A stretch of DNA of 64,000 nucleotides from contig CBIHOD010000006.1 in the NCBI GenBank assembly GCA_966211815.1, forward strand, positions 1-64,000. Direction: 5' to 3'. This document shows positions 1 through 7,385 of the stretch, piece by piece (position 1 is the first letter of the stretch; every line of letters begins with the position of its first letter). The notes beneath the pieces are model-generated. The model did not search any database, was not told the origin of the DNA, and saw nothing but the letters and a program-made list of their open reading frames with translations. A program made the position numbers and the translations under genes. This DNA comes from JANPCX01 sp966211815 (lineage in GTDB: Bacteria; Pseudomonadota; Gammaproteobacteria; Burkholderiales; Burkholderiaceae_C).

Positions 1-241
1 TTGCTTCCTTCGTTGCTTCCGTCCTTCCTTCGCCTCACTTCCCTCTCCTCGCTTACCCTCTCCGTCTCATCCCTCCGCTTTTCCCCCCCCCCACCCCATC
101 CACTCCGGCCTCCTCCCCATCCCTTCGCCTTCACCCTCCTGTTGCTAAAACACAAAAAACACTCTTGTTTATCCTTGCTCTCTTAAGTTGGAAAACATTC
201 GGTCGAGATAGATTCATACTTCCTTGCCCGGAAAGTGTTTT
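1..241. other. Pyrimidine-rich intergenic DNA upstream of the HDOD gene
   Basis: No convincing gene. Roughly the first 145 bases are overwhelmingly C and T on the plus strand, with a run of ten C at 83-92. A frame stays open from position 1 to 186, but it encodes only Ser/Leu/Pro/Phe-rich sequence as expected from a pyrimidine tract, so it is not called. From about 146 the composition becomes AT-rich and probably holds the promoter of the next gene; no strong -35/-10 pair could be fixed. Confidence 0.6.
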
Positions 242-1087
242 ATGCAGACGCTGGAAAATAAACCACTGCTGACGCAACCTTTAAGCGATTTGCGCGCATG
301 GACCTTTTATTTGGAAGATGCGGAAATCCCTGTTCAAGAAGACAGTGCGGAGGCGCTTGAAGCGTTAAGGTTGAATGAAGATGAAGTAGACGCCAGCAGT
401 TTGGGAGAAGTGATTTCAACGGATCCGCTGATGACGTTGAAAGTCCTCGCATTTGCCTCGGCCAACCGTTCGGCCAATCGCGTGACGGACCCCGAAACGG
501 TCATTGAAGCGTTGGTGATGATGGGCATCTCTCCGTTTTTCCGGGCTTTCGGTCGTCAAGTGACTTTGGAAGAAAGACTGAAGGGTCAGCCCGAAGCGTT
601 GGCTGGCTTGCGAGGGGTCTTGAAGCGCGCACACCGTGCGGCCAACTTCGCGCTTGCTTTTGCCGTGCACCGCATGGATCACGACGCCGCGGTCATTCAC
701 CAAGCTGCGTTGCTTCACGACTTCGCGGAAATGTTGCTTTGGGTGCATGCACCGGCGCTCGCTCTGGAGATCCTTGCGGCCCAACGTGCTGATACGACTT
801 TGCGATCCTCGTCGGCCCAAAAGGCGATATTGAATGTCGAATTGGCGGATCTTCAGCAATCGCTGATGAAGATTTGGCTGTTGCCGGAATTGTTGATTCG
901 CATCACGGACGACAAGCATGCGGACCATCCCAGCGTCCGCAGCGTGCTGTTGGCGATTCGATTGGCGCGTCACACCTCGGAAAGTTGGTCGAACCCGGCA
1001 GTGCCGGATGACGTCAACGACATTGCCCAACTGCTGAATTTGTCTCAAGCGGCCGCCTTGAGCTTTGTGCGAGATGTTGAACACTGA
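242..1087 (+). CDS. HDOD-domain protein
   Basis: Predicted 281-residue cytoplasmic protein with one HDOD domain, the metal-site-degenerate relative of HD phosphohydrolases found in bacterial signalling proteins. The central part (about residues 55-215) is helical and holds a conserved-looking 'LLHDFAEML' segment. No response-regulator, GGDEF or EAL domain is attached, so the input and output are unknown. ATG 242 is chosen over the in-frame TTG at 224 because GGAAAG at 230-235 lies at good spacing before the ATG. About half of the first 50 codons end in G or C, far fewer than in genes further right. It sits 230 bp upstream of iscR, in the same direction. The domain call is firm, the role unknown. 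Confidence 0.8.
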   Translation: MQTLENKPLLTQPLSDLRAWTFYLEDAEIPVQEDSAEALEALRLNEDEVDASSLGEVISTDPLMTLKVLAFASANRSANRVTDPETVIEALVMMGISPFFRAFGRQVTLEERLKGQPEALAGLRGVLKRAHRAANFALAFAVHRMDHDAAVIHQAALLHDFAEMLLWVHAPALALEILAAQRADTTLRSSSAQKAILNVELADLQQSLMKIWLLPELLIRITDDKHADHPSVRSVLLAIRLARHTSESWSNPAVPDDVNDIAQLLNLSQAAALSFVRDVEH

Positions 1088-1169
1088 TGCTCGGCGCCGC
1101 GCTTAGGCAGCAGCCGAGCCCAGCGACAACAAAAAGTCGCCCGTCCCTAGGGAACTCCCGTAGCCAAAC

Positions 1170-1199
1170 TCGACCGAATCACTCAACTTCCTGTATACT
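1170..1199 (+). promoter_or_regulatory. Candidate iscR operon promoter
   Basis: TCGACC at 1170-1175 and TATACT at 1194-1199, separated by 18 bp, resemble a sigma-70 promoter. The -10 overlaps the IscR operator described next, a geometry suited to repression. Transcription would begin near 1206 and give a leader of about 115 nt before iscR. This is inference from motif matches only. Confidence 0.5.
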
Positions 1200-1219
1200 T
1201 GACTAAAGAAGTCGGGAAC
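1195..1219 (+). promoter_or_regulatory. IscR type 1 operator
   Basis: The 25-bp segment follows the known type 1 IscR site pattern (ATASYYGACTRWWWYAGTCRRSTAT in enterobacteria): ATAC, then TTGACT, an A-rich centre, then AGTC and GGG. It matches 21 of the 25 positions by hand. [2Fe-2S]-IscR bound here would block the promoter, giving the negative feedback known for isc operons. The position 100 bp upstream of iscR fits. Confidence 0.75.
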
Positions 1220-1319
1220 TTGAGTTGAACTTTTGGACTCATTCTTAGGAATTGCCTCGTGGCATTTCTTGACGGATGAAAACAATTGACATTCGTGCGG
1301 CAAGCTCCAGGAGATTTTT

Positions 1320-1853
1320 ATGCGTCTGACAACCAAAGGTCGTTTTGCGGTCACTGCCATGATTGATCTGGCGCTGCGCGAGCAGGGCGGGCCGGTCGCA
1401 TTGGCTGCGATCAGTTCTCGTCAACAGATTTCCCTGTCTTATCTAGAGCAGCTGTTCGGAAAGCTGCGGCGCCATGCTTTGGTGGAAAGCACGCGCGGGC
1501 CGGGCGGTGGGTATTCCTTGGGACGGCAGGCCGCTGAAATCTCTGTGGCCGACATCATCGTTGCCGTTGACGAGCCGATCGACGCGACGGGTTGCGCGGG
1601 CAAGGAAAACTGCATGGGTGAAGAGGCGGGTCGTTGCATGACGCACGACCTCTGGGCCAGCTTGAACGCCAAGATGATCGAATATTTGAATTCCGTCTCT
1701 TTGCGGGATCTGGTGGATGAGCAGTTGGCCAAGGGCGTTTCCGTTCAGGCTCAGCCGGTGAAGCGTGCGATTTCCACCCAGCCCGTTGTCAAGCCGATCA
1801 AGATCACGGCGCCGAATTCCGTGTTCGCCTTAGGCAGTGCGTTCTCGAAATAA
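1320..1853 (+). CDS. iscR: Iron-sulfur cluster-sensing regulator IscR
   Basis: Rrf2-family winged-helix regulator of 177 residues that represses the isc operon when it carries a [2Fe-2S] cluster. The N-terminal MRLTTKGRFAVTAM segment and the 'GPGGGYSLGR' wing near residues 60-69 are typical. Cluster ligands are Cys92, Cys98, Cys106 and His109; the third cysteine lies two residues further on than in E. coli. The ATG is preceded by AGGAG at 1309-1313. First gene of the operon, 62 bp before iscS. G+C at third positions is lower than in the genes that follow. Confidence 0.97.
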   Translation: MRLTTKGRFAVTAMIDLALREQGGPVALAAISSRQQISLSYLEQLFGKLRRHALVESTRGPGGGYSLGRQAAEISVADIIVAVDEPIDATGCAGKENCMGEEAGRCMTHDLWASLNAKMIEYLNSVSLRDLVDEQLAKGVSVQAQPVKRAISTQPVVKPIKITAPNSVFALGSAFSK

Positions 1854-1915
1854 CCCTTCAACAACCCTATTCGCGCATCGAGCGCTTGCAAGTTTCCTTA
1901 GATCGACCGACTCCG

Positions 1916-3136
1916 ATGGACATGACCCCCCATTTCCCGATTTACATGGACTACGGCGCCACGAATCCCGTCGACCAGCGCGTGGTGGACGCCATGATTC
2001 CTTGGCTGCGCGAGCATTTCGGCAACCCTGCATCGCGCAGCCACGCCTGGGGGTGGGAAGCTGAAGCCGTCGTCGAGAAATCCCGCGAGCAGGTTGCCGC
2101 CCTGATCGGCGCTGACCCTCGCGAGATCGTCTGGACCTCCGGAGCCACCGAGTCCAACAACTTGGCGATCAAGGGCGCCGCGCAGTTCTACAAGACCCGC
2201 GGCAGGCATTTGATCACCGTCAAGACCGAGCACAAGGCGGTCCTGGACACCATGCGCGAGTTGGAGCGCCAAGGTTTCGAAGTCACTTACCTCGATGTGC
2301 AGGAGGATGGCCTGCTCGACCTGAACCGTTTGAAGGACGCGATGCGTCCGGACACGATTCTTGTGTCGGTGATGTTCGTCAACAATGAAATCGGCGTGAT
2401 CCAGGACATCCCCGCGATAGGGGCGCTGTGCCGCGAGCGGGGGATCATCTTCCATGTGGATGCAGCCCAGGCGACGGGCAAGGTGGCCATCGACCTTGCC
2501 ACGCTCCCGGTCGACTTGATGAGTCTGGCTTCGCACAAGACCTATGGTCCCAAAGGCATCGGCGCTTTGTATGTGCGTCGCAAGCCCCGCGTGCGCATCG
2601 AGGCCCAGATGCATGGCGGGGGCCACGAGCGCGGCATGCGCTCCGGCACGTTGCCGACGCATCAGATCGTCGGCATGGCCGAGGCCTACCGCATCGCGCG
2701 CGAGGAGATGGGGACGGAGATCGAGCGCATCCGCGCGCTGCAGCAGCGGCTGGTCTCGGGTCTGCAGGGCATGGAGCAGGTTTTCCTGAACGGCCACCCG
2801 ACGCAGCGCGTGCCGCACAACGTGAACATGTCCTTCAACTTCGTCGAAGGCGAGTCGCTGATCATGGGCATCAAGGGCGTCGCGGTGTCCTCCGGCTCGG
2901 CTTGCACGTCGGCCAGCCTGGAGCCCAGCTATGTGCTGCGCGCGCTCGGCCGCAGCGACGAGTTGGCGCATTCGTCGCTGCGCATGACGATCGGCCGCTT
3001 CAGCACCGAGGAGGAGATCGACTACGTGGTCGGCACCTTGAAGGACCGGGTCGCGAAACTGCGCGAGTTGTCCCCCCTGTGGGACATGTACAAGGACGGC
3101 GTCGACTTGAGCACCATCCAGTGGGCCGCCCACTGA
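1916..3136 (+). CDS. iscS: Cysteine desulfurase IscS
   Basis: PLP enzyme of 406 residues that takes sulfur from cysteine and hands it as persulfide to IscU and other acceptors. Visible are His106, Gln185, the PLP lysine Lys208 in 'SHKTYGPKG', and the mobile-loop Cys330 in 'SSGSACTSASLEP'. The N terminus reads YMDYGATNPVD where most relatives have YxDYSATTPVD. ATG 1916 is preferred to the upstream TTG at 1886 because family members begin a few residues before FPIYMDY; no strong ribosome site precedes either. Confidence 0.97.
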   Translation: MDMTPHFPIYMDYGATNPVDQRVVDAMIPWLREHFGNPASRSHAWGWEAEAVVEKSREQVAALIGADPREIVWTSGATESNNLAIKGAAQFYKTRGRHLITVKTEHKAVLDTMRELERQGFEVTYLDVQEDGLLDLNRLKDAMRPDTILVSVMFVNNEIGVIQDIPAIGALCRERGIIFHVDAAQATGKVAIDLATLPVDLMSLASHKTYGPKGIGALYVRRKPRVRIEAQMHGGGHERGMRSGTLPTHQIVGMAEAYRIAREEMGTEIERIRALQQRLVSGLQGMEQVFLNGHPTQRVPHNVNMSFNFVEGESLIMGIKGVAVSSGSACTSASLEPSYVLRALGRSDELAHSSLRMTIGRFSTEEEIDYVVGTLKDRVAKLRELSPLWDMYKDGVDLSTIQWAAH

Positions 3137-3182
3137 GCGATGGGACGGTGGTCGAGCCGGCACAGATTGAGGAGTAAACAGC

Positions 3183-3611
3183 ATGGCCTACAGTGAAAAA
3201 GTCGTTGAGCACTATGAGAACCCGCGGAATGTCGGGTCGTTCGAAAAAGGGGATGACACGGTCGGTACCGGCATGGTGGGCGCGCCCGCTTGTGGTGACG
3301 TCATGAAGCTTCAGATCAAGGTCAATCCGCAGACCGGCTTGATCGAAGACGCCAAATTCAAGACCTACGGCTGCGGTTCGGCGATCGCTTCCAGTTCGCT
3401 CGTCACCGAGTGGATCAAGGGCAAGTCCCTGGACGAAGCCTTGACCATCAAAAACACGCAGATCGCCGAAGAGCTGGCGCTGCCCCCGGTGAAGATCCAC
3501 TGCTCCATCCTGGCCGAAGACGCGATCAAGGCGGCGGTGAACGACTACAAGTCCAAAAGCGCGGGCGTCGCCGCCACCGCGACGCCGGCGACGGTGACGG
3601 TGACGGGCTGA
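3183..3611 (+). CDS. iscU: Iron-sulfur cluster scaffold IscU
   Basis: Scaffold of 142 residues on which [2Fe-2S] clusters are built with sulfur from IscS and then released by HscA/HscB. The ligands Cys37, Cys64 and Cys107 and the conserved Asp39 are present, as is the HscA recognition motif LPPVK at 100-104. The last 15 or so residues form an Ala/Thr/Val tail beyond the conserved fold. A GAGGAG ribosome site precedes the ATG. It lies 46 bp after iscS and 6 bp before iscA. Confidence 0.97.
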   Translation: MAYSEKVVEHYENPRNVGSFEKGDDTVGTGMVGAPACGDVMKLQIKVNPQTGLIEDAKFKTYGCGSAIASSSLVTEWIKGKSLDEALTIKNTQIAEELALPPVKIHCSILAEDAIKAAVNDYKSKSAGVAATATPATVTVTG

Positions 3612-3617
3612 CTCTCC

Positions 3618-3941
3618 ATGGCCATCACTCTGACCGAAGCGGCGGCTCGGCATGTCTCGCGCTATTTGATCAAGCGTGGCAAGGGCCTGGGGGTGCGGCT
3701 CGGCGTCAAGACCACCGGGTGTTCGGGGCTGGCCTACAAGCTCGAATACGCCGACGAACTGGCGCCCGAGGACGTGGTCTTCGAGCACCAGGGCGTGAAG
3801 GTTCTGGTCGATCCGAAAAGCCTGCCTTACATCGACGGCACCGAACTCGACTTCGTGCGCGAAGGCCTCAACGAGGGTTTCAAATTCCGCAACCCGCGCG
3901 AGAAAGACCGCTGCGGTTGCGGCGAGTCGTTCCGGGTCTAG
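3618..3941 (+). CDS. iscA: Iron-sulfur assembly protein IscA
   Basis: A-type carrier of 107 residues that accepts or stores iron or clusters and passes them to apo-proteins. The three conserved cysteines are visible: Cys35 in 'TTGCSGLAY' and the C-terminal CGCGESF pair. Position directly after iscU agrees with the standard isc order and argues against ErpA. Confidence 0.95.
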   Translation: MAITLTEAAARHVSRYLIKRGKGLGVRLGVKTTGCSGLAYKLEYADELAPEDVVFEHQGVKVLVDPKSLPYIDGTELDFVREGLNEGFKFRNPREKDRCGCGESFRV

Positions 3942-3978
3942 CGCGGGCGGGCCTGCCCGCCGGTTCGCCTCCGAATTC

Positions 3979-4010
3979 AAGGCGCGGCCCGGGAGTCGCG
4001 CCTTTTGTCT
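3979..4010 (+). terminator. Hairpin with partial U-tract between iscA and hscB
   Basis: AAGGCGCG (3979-3986) pairs perfectly with CGCGCCTT (3997-4004) around a 10-nt loop and is followed by TTGTCTT. This is a weak intrinsic terminator or attenuator inside the isc operon. It could lower expression of hscB-hscA-fdx relative to iscRSUA. An adjacent GC palindrome lies at about 3945-3962. Function is inferred. Confidence 0.5.
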
Positions 4011-4033
4011 TCCCAGCCAGCGCACGGCACCTC

Positions 4034-4552
4034 ATGCGACTCGACAGCGACGATTTCGAACTCTTCGGCCTGCAACGCCGTTTCCATCAGGATCCGGCGC
4101 AGCTGGACACCCGTTGGCGCGCCCTACAGGGCGAGGTGCACCCCGACCGTTTCGCCAGCGAAGGCGCATCCGCGCAGCGGCTGGCGATGCAGTGGTCGGT
4201 GCGCGTGAACGAGGCTTACCGCAGGCTCAAGGATCCTTTGCAGCGGGCCGCCTACCTCTGCGAACTTGCCGGGGCGCCGGTGCAAGCGCACAGCAACACC
4301 GCCATGTCTGCCGATTTCCTGGTGCGTCAGATGGAATGGCGCGAGGCTCTGGAAGAAGCCCGTGATGGGCAGGGGCTGCGCGAGCTGGAACGCCAGGTGG
4401 CGGCGGAAAAGGCGCAGAGGCTGCTTGCGGTCGAGCGGTTGCTGGACGAGCGACACGACGCTGCGAACGCCGCGCAGGAAGTTCGCGCGCTCATGTTCGT
4501 CGAGCGGTTTTCCAGCGACTTGGAAGAACGCCTCGACGGGATGCAAGACTGA
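4034..4552 (+). CDS. hscB: Co-chaperone HscB
   Basis: J-domain co-chaperone of 172 residues that delivers IscU to HscA and stimulates its ATPase. The J domain occupies about residues 1-75 with the HPD tripeptide in 'EVHPDRF'; a C-terminal helical domain that binds IscU follows. Length equals E. coli HscB. The ATG at 4034 begins 'MRLDSDDFELFGL', the normal start of the family. It is 92 bp after iscA and 23 bp before hscA. Confidence 0.94.
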   Translation: MRLDSDDFELFGLQRRFHQDPAQLDTRWRALQGEVHPDRFASEGASAQRLAMQWSVRVNEAYRRLKDPLQRAAYLCELAGAPVQAHSNTAMSADFLVRQMEWREALEEARDGQGLRELERQVAAEKAQRLLAVERLLDERHDAANAAQEVRALMFVERFSSDLEERLDGMQD

Positions 4553-4575
4553 AAAACTAAGATAAGCGGTACGCC

Positions 4576-6444
4576 ATGGCTTTACTCCAAATCTCAGAGC
4601 CCGGGGGCTCGCCCGATCCCCACCAGCGCCGCGTCGCCGTCGGCATCGACCTGGGCACCACGCATTCCCTCGTCGCCGCGGTGCGCCACGGCGTGCCCGA
4701 ATGCCTCCCCGATGCGCAAGGTCGCGTGATCCTGCCCTCGGCGGTGCGCTACCTGCCTGGCGGTGGCCGCCAGATCGGCGCGCAGGCGCTCGCCGAAGCC
4801 GCCCAGGACCCCGGCAACACCATCGTTTCAGTGAAGCGTTTCATGGGCCGCGGGTTGAAGGACATCCAAGGGCGCGGCAAGCTGCCCTATGCCTTCGTGG
4901 ACGCGCCTGGCATGGTGCGGCTGCAAACCGTGGAAGGCCCGAAGTCGCCGGTCGAGGTGTCGGCGGAAATCCTCGCGACATTGCGCCAGCGCGCCGAAGA
5001 CAGCTTCGACGACGAGCTGTTCGGCGCGGTCATCACCGTGCCCGCCTATTTCGACGACGCGCAGCGCCAGGCCACCAAGGATGCCGCCGAGCTGGCCGGC
5101 ATCCACGTGCTGCGCCTGATCAATGAACCCACCGCGGCGGCCATCGCCTATGGCCTGGAGCATGGCGCCGAGGGGCTCTACCTGGTGTACGACCTGGGCG
5201 GCGGCACCTTCGACGTTTCCTTGCTGCGCTTGAGCAACGGCGTCTTCGAGGTGGTGGCCACGGGCGGCGACTCGGCGCTCGGGGGCGACGACTTCGACCA
5301 TGCGTTGGCCGACTGGGCTTTGGCCGAAGCGGGCCTGGCGGTCGACACGCCCGCGGACAAGCGCGCGGTCCTGGTGGCTGCGCGCGCCGCCAAGGAAAAA
5401 CTGTCCCAGGCCGACCATGCGGTCGTGTCCTGTCCGATAGCGGGGCAGGGCGAGGGCGGCGAGCTGGCCGTCCGCGTGTCGCGCGCCCAGTTCGAAGAAT
5501 TGGGCAGGCCTTTGCTGGACCGCACGATGGCAGTGGTCCGGCGCGTGCTGCGGGATGCCAAAACGGGGAAAGGCGACGTCCAAGGCGTCGTGTTGGTGGG
5601 CGGGGCCACCCGCATGCCGATGGTGCAGCAGGCGGTGGCCGGGCATTTCGGCAAGCCGCCCCTGACCGACTTGAACCCCGACGAAGTGGTGGCGCTGGGC
5701 GCCGCGATCCAGGCCCACGCCCTGGCCGGCAACGCCGGCGCCCAGGAGCTTTTGCTGCTGGACGTGATCCCGCTGTCCCTCGGGTTGGAGACGATGGGCG
5801 GCCTGGTCGAACGCATCATTCCGCGCAACAGCGCCATTCCCACGGCCCGCGCCCAAGACTTCACCACGTTCAAGGACGGCCAGACCGCCATGGCGATCCA
5901 CGTGCTCCAGGGCGAGCGCGAACAGGTGGAAGATTGCCGCTCCCTGGCGCGCTTCGAATTGCGCGGCATTCCGCCGATGGCGGCTGGCGCAGCCAAGATC
6001 CGAGTCACCTTCCAGGTGGACGCCGACGGCCTGCTCAGCGTCGGCGCGAAAGAGGAGGGCTCCGGCATCGAAGCCTCCATCACGGTCAAGCCGAGTTATG
6101 GCTTGGCCGACGACGACATCGCCCGCATGCTGAGCGAAGGTTTCAGCTCGGCCGAGCGGGACATGCGGGCGCGCAGCCTGCGCGAGGCCCGGGTCGAGGC
6201 CGAGCGGATGCTGATGGCCACCCGCGCCGCGCTGGCGGCGGATGGCGACCTGCTGCCGGCGGACGAGGTCGGCCGGCTCGAAGCCCAGCTCGCCGCCTTG
6301 CAGCAAACGGCGCAGGGGGACGACCACCACCGCATCAACGAAGCGGTCGAGGCGCTCGGCCTCAGCACCGAGGCCTTCGCCGCCATGCGCATGAACCGCG
6401 GCATCCGGCAGGCCCTGACCGGACGCAGCATCGAAGACATTTGA
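4576..6444 (+). CDS. hscA: Hsp70-type chaperone HscA
   Basis: Specialised Hsp70 of 622 residues that uses ATP to release clusters from IscU. The nucleotide-binding domain starts with 'GIDLGTTHSLVA' near residue 23 and includes 'YDLGGGTFDVSLL' and a 'GGATRMP' segment. The substrate-binding domain and helical lid fill the last 230 residues. Length and position match HscA rather than DnaK. Confidence 0.96.
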   Translation: MALLQISEPGGSPDPHQRRVAVGIDLGTTHSLVAAVRHGVPECLPDAQGRVILPSAVRYLPGGGRQIGAQALAEAAQDPGNTIVSVKRFMGRGLKDIQGRGKLPYAFVDAPGMVRLQTVEGPKSPVEVSAEILATLRQRAEDSFDDELFGAVITVPAYFDDAQRQATKDAAELAGIHVLRLINEPTAAAIAYGLEHGAEGLYLVYDLGGGTFDVSLLRLSNGVFEVVATGGDSALGGDDFDHALADWALAEAGLAVDTPADKRAVLVAARAAKEKLSQADHAVVSCPIAGQGEGGELAVRVSRAQFEELGRPLLDRTMAVVRRVLRDAKTGKGDVQGVVLVGGATRMPMVQQAVAGHFGKPPLTDLNPDEVVALGAAIQAHALAGNAGAQELLLLDVIPLSLGLETMGGLVERIIPRNSAIPTARAQDFTTFKDGQTAMAIHVLQGEREQVEDCRSLARFELRGIPPMAAGAAKIRVTFQVDADGLLSVGAKEEGSGIEASITVKPSYGLADDDIARMLSEGFSSAERDMRARSLREARVEAERMLMATRAALAADGDLLPADEVGRLEAQLAALQQTAQGDDHHRINEAVEALGLSTEAFAAMRMNRGIRQALTGRSIEDI

Positions 6445-6452
6445 ACGGCCGC

Positions 6453-6809
6453 ATGATGACGACCATCACCATCCTCCCCCATCCCGAGTACTGCCCCAGC
6501 GGCGTGCAGATCCAGGCTTCCGCCGGCACCTCGATCTGCGAGGCGTTGTTGGAGAACGGCATCGAGATCGAGCATGCCTGCGACATGAGCGCCGCCTGCA
6601 CCACCTGCCACGTCGTGGTGCGCAAGGGCTTCGGTTCGCTCAACGAAATGGACGAGGTGGAAGAGGACCTGCTGGACCGCGCCTGGGGGCTGGAGCCCGA
6701 TTCGCGCCTGTCGTGCCAGGCCATCGTGGCCTTGCAGGACCTCACCGTCGAGATCCCCCGTTATTCGATCAACCATGCCCGCGAAGGCGGCAGCCCCAAG
6801 GCGAAGTGA
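6453..6809 (+). CDS. fdx: ISC-type [2Fe-2S] ferredoxin
   Basis: Adrenodoxin-type ferredoxin of 118 residues that supplies electrons for cluster assembly. Ligands Cys43, Cys49, Cys52 and Cys88 have the C-x5-C-x2-C-x35-C spacing of E. coli Fdx. Start is ATG 6453 or the adjacent ATG 6456, only 8 bp after hscA. No iscX-like gene follows; the next gene faces the other way. Confidence 0.95.
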   Translation: MMTTITILPHPEYCPSGVQIQASAGTSICEALLENGIEIEHACDMSAACTTCHVVVRKGFGSLNEMDEVEEDLLDRAWGLEPDSRLSCQAIVALQDLTVEIPRYSINHAREGGSPKAK

Positions 6810-6838
6810 AAAAGAAAAAGCCCGCTCGGAGCGGGCTT
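6810..6838 (-). terminator. Terminator between fdx and the minus-strand gene
   Basis: AAGCCCGCT (6818-6826) and AGCGGGCTT (6830-6838) form a perfect 9-bp stem with a 3-nt loop. The A-rich stretch at 6810-6819 becomes a U-tract when read leftwards, so it is a textbook intrinsic terminator for the minus-strand gene. It may also stop fdx transcripts less efficiently. Confidence 0.85.
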
Positions 6839-6860
6839 GACGGGGAGAAGCTTGCGGTTT

Positions 6861-7169
6861 TCAGCGCAGTTGGCTGATGGACGCTTCAGGCGACGCGCGC
6901 CTGAACCAGTTCCCCACGCTGCGCAGCATGCCCCAGCGGGAGGACTTCAACGCTTTCTGGCATGTGTCGCGCACCATCAGCTTGTTGGCGGATTCGAGCG
7001 TTTCCAGGAACTGCTTCACTTCCGGCCGACGCAGGCCACTGGCGCTGATCAGCTGCGACATCGAAACGTAACGCTGCGACATTTCGCTCAGCATGCGCCG
7101 GTAGGCGGTGCGATGGTGGGCCGGTGACAGTTCCGGCCAGGATGCCAATCGATATTCTTTGTTCATCAC
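6861..7169 (-). CDS. Small conserved-type protein of unknown function
   Basis: A 102-residue, mostly helical and basic protein beginning M(M)NKEYRLASW. No signal peptide or membrane segment is seen, and I do not recognise a named family. It is judged real because its stop is 23 bp from a strong terminator in the right orientation and its frame has normal composition. The start is GTG 7169, spaced 8 nt from GAGGG on the minus strand, or ATG 7166 one codon later. It is convergent with fdx and divergent from tsaD. Confidence 0.75.
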   Translation of the reverse strand: MMNKEYRLASWPELSPAHHRTAYRRMLSEMSQRYVSMSQLISASGLRRPEVKQFLETLESANKLMVRDTCQKALKSSRWGMLRSVGNWFRRASPEASISQLR

Positions 7170-7385
7170 GCCATGGACCCTCGGTTACTTTGTTTTGCCT
7201 GTCCGGCCTAAACCGGCTTGTCAGGGAGCCGAAAGATAGTCGTCCGGGCGACAAACTGAAAGCGCAATACATCACGAATTAGGGAAATCCCGTGGATCGG
7301 GTCGACGATTCGTCGCCACTTGTCCACAACAGCACACGCTTTGTTACCGGACTCCTGAACCAAAGTCGCAACTTACACTGCTTTG

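Noticed and set aside
1..186. Open frame from the first base, TTG start, Ser/Leu/Pro-rich
   Set aside because: It is the direct translation of a pyrimidine tract, lacks a ribosome site and has no protein-like pattern.
1123..1140. GCGAC/GTCGC hairpin after the HDOD gene as a terminator
   Set aside because: Short stem with no T-run after it; not strong enough to call.
3410..4033. Upstream extension of the hscB frame through iscU and iscA
   Set aside because: It overlaps two certain genes in another frame; the HscB fold begins at ATG 4034.
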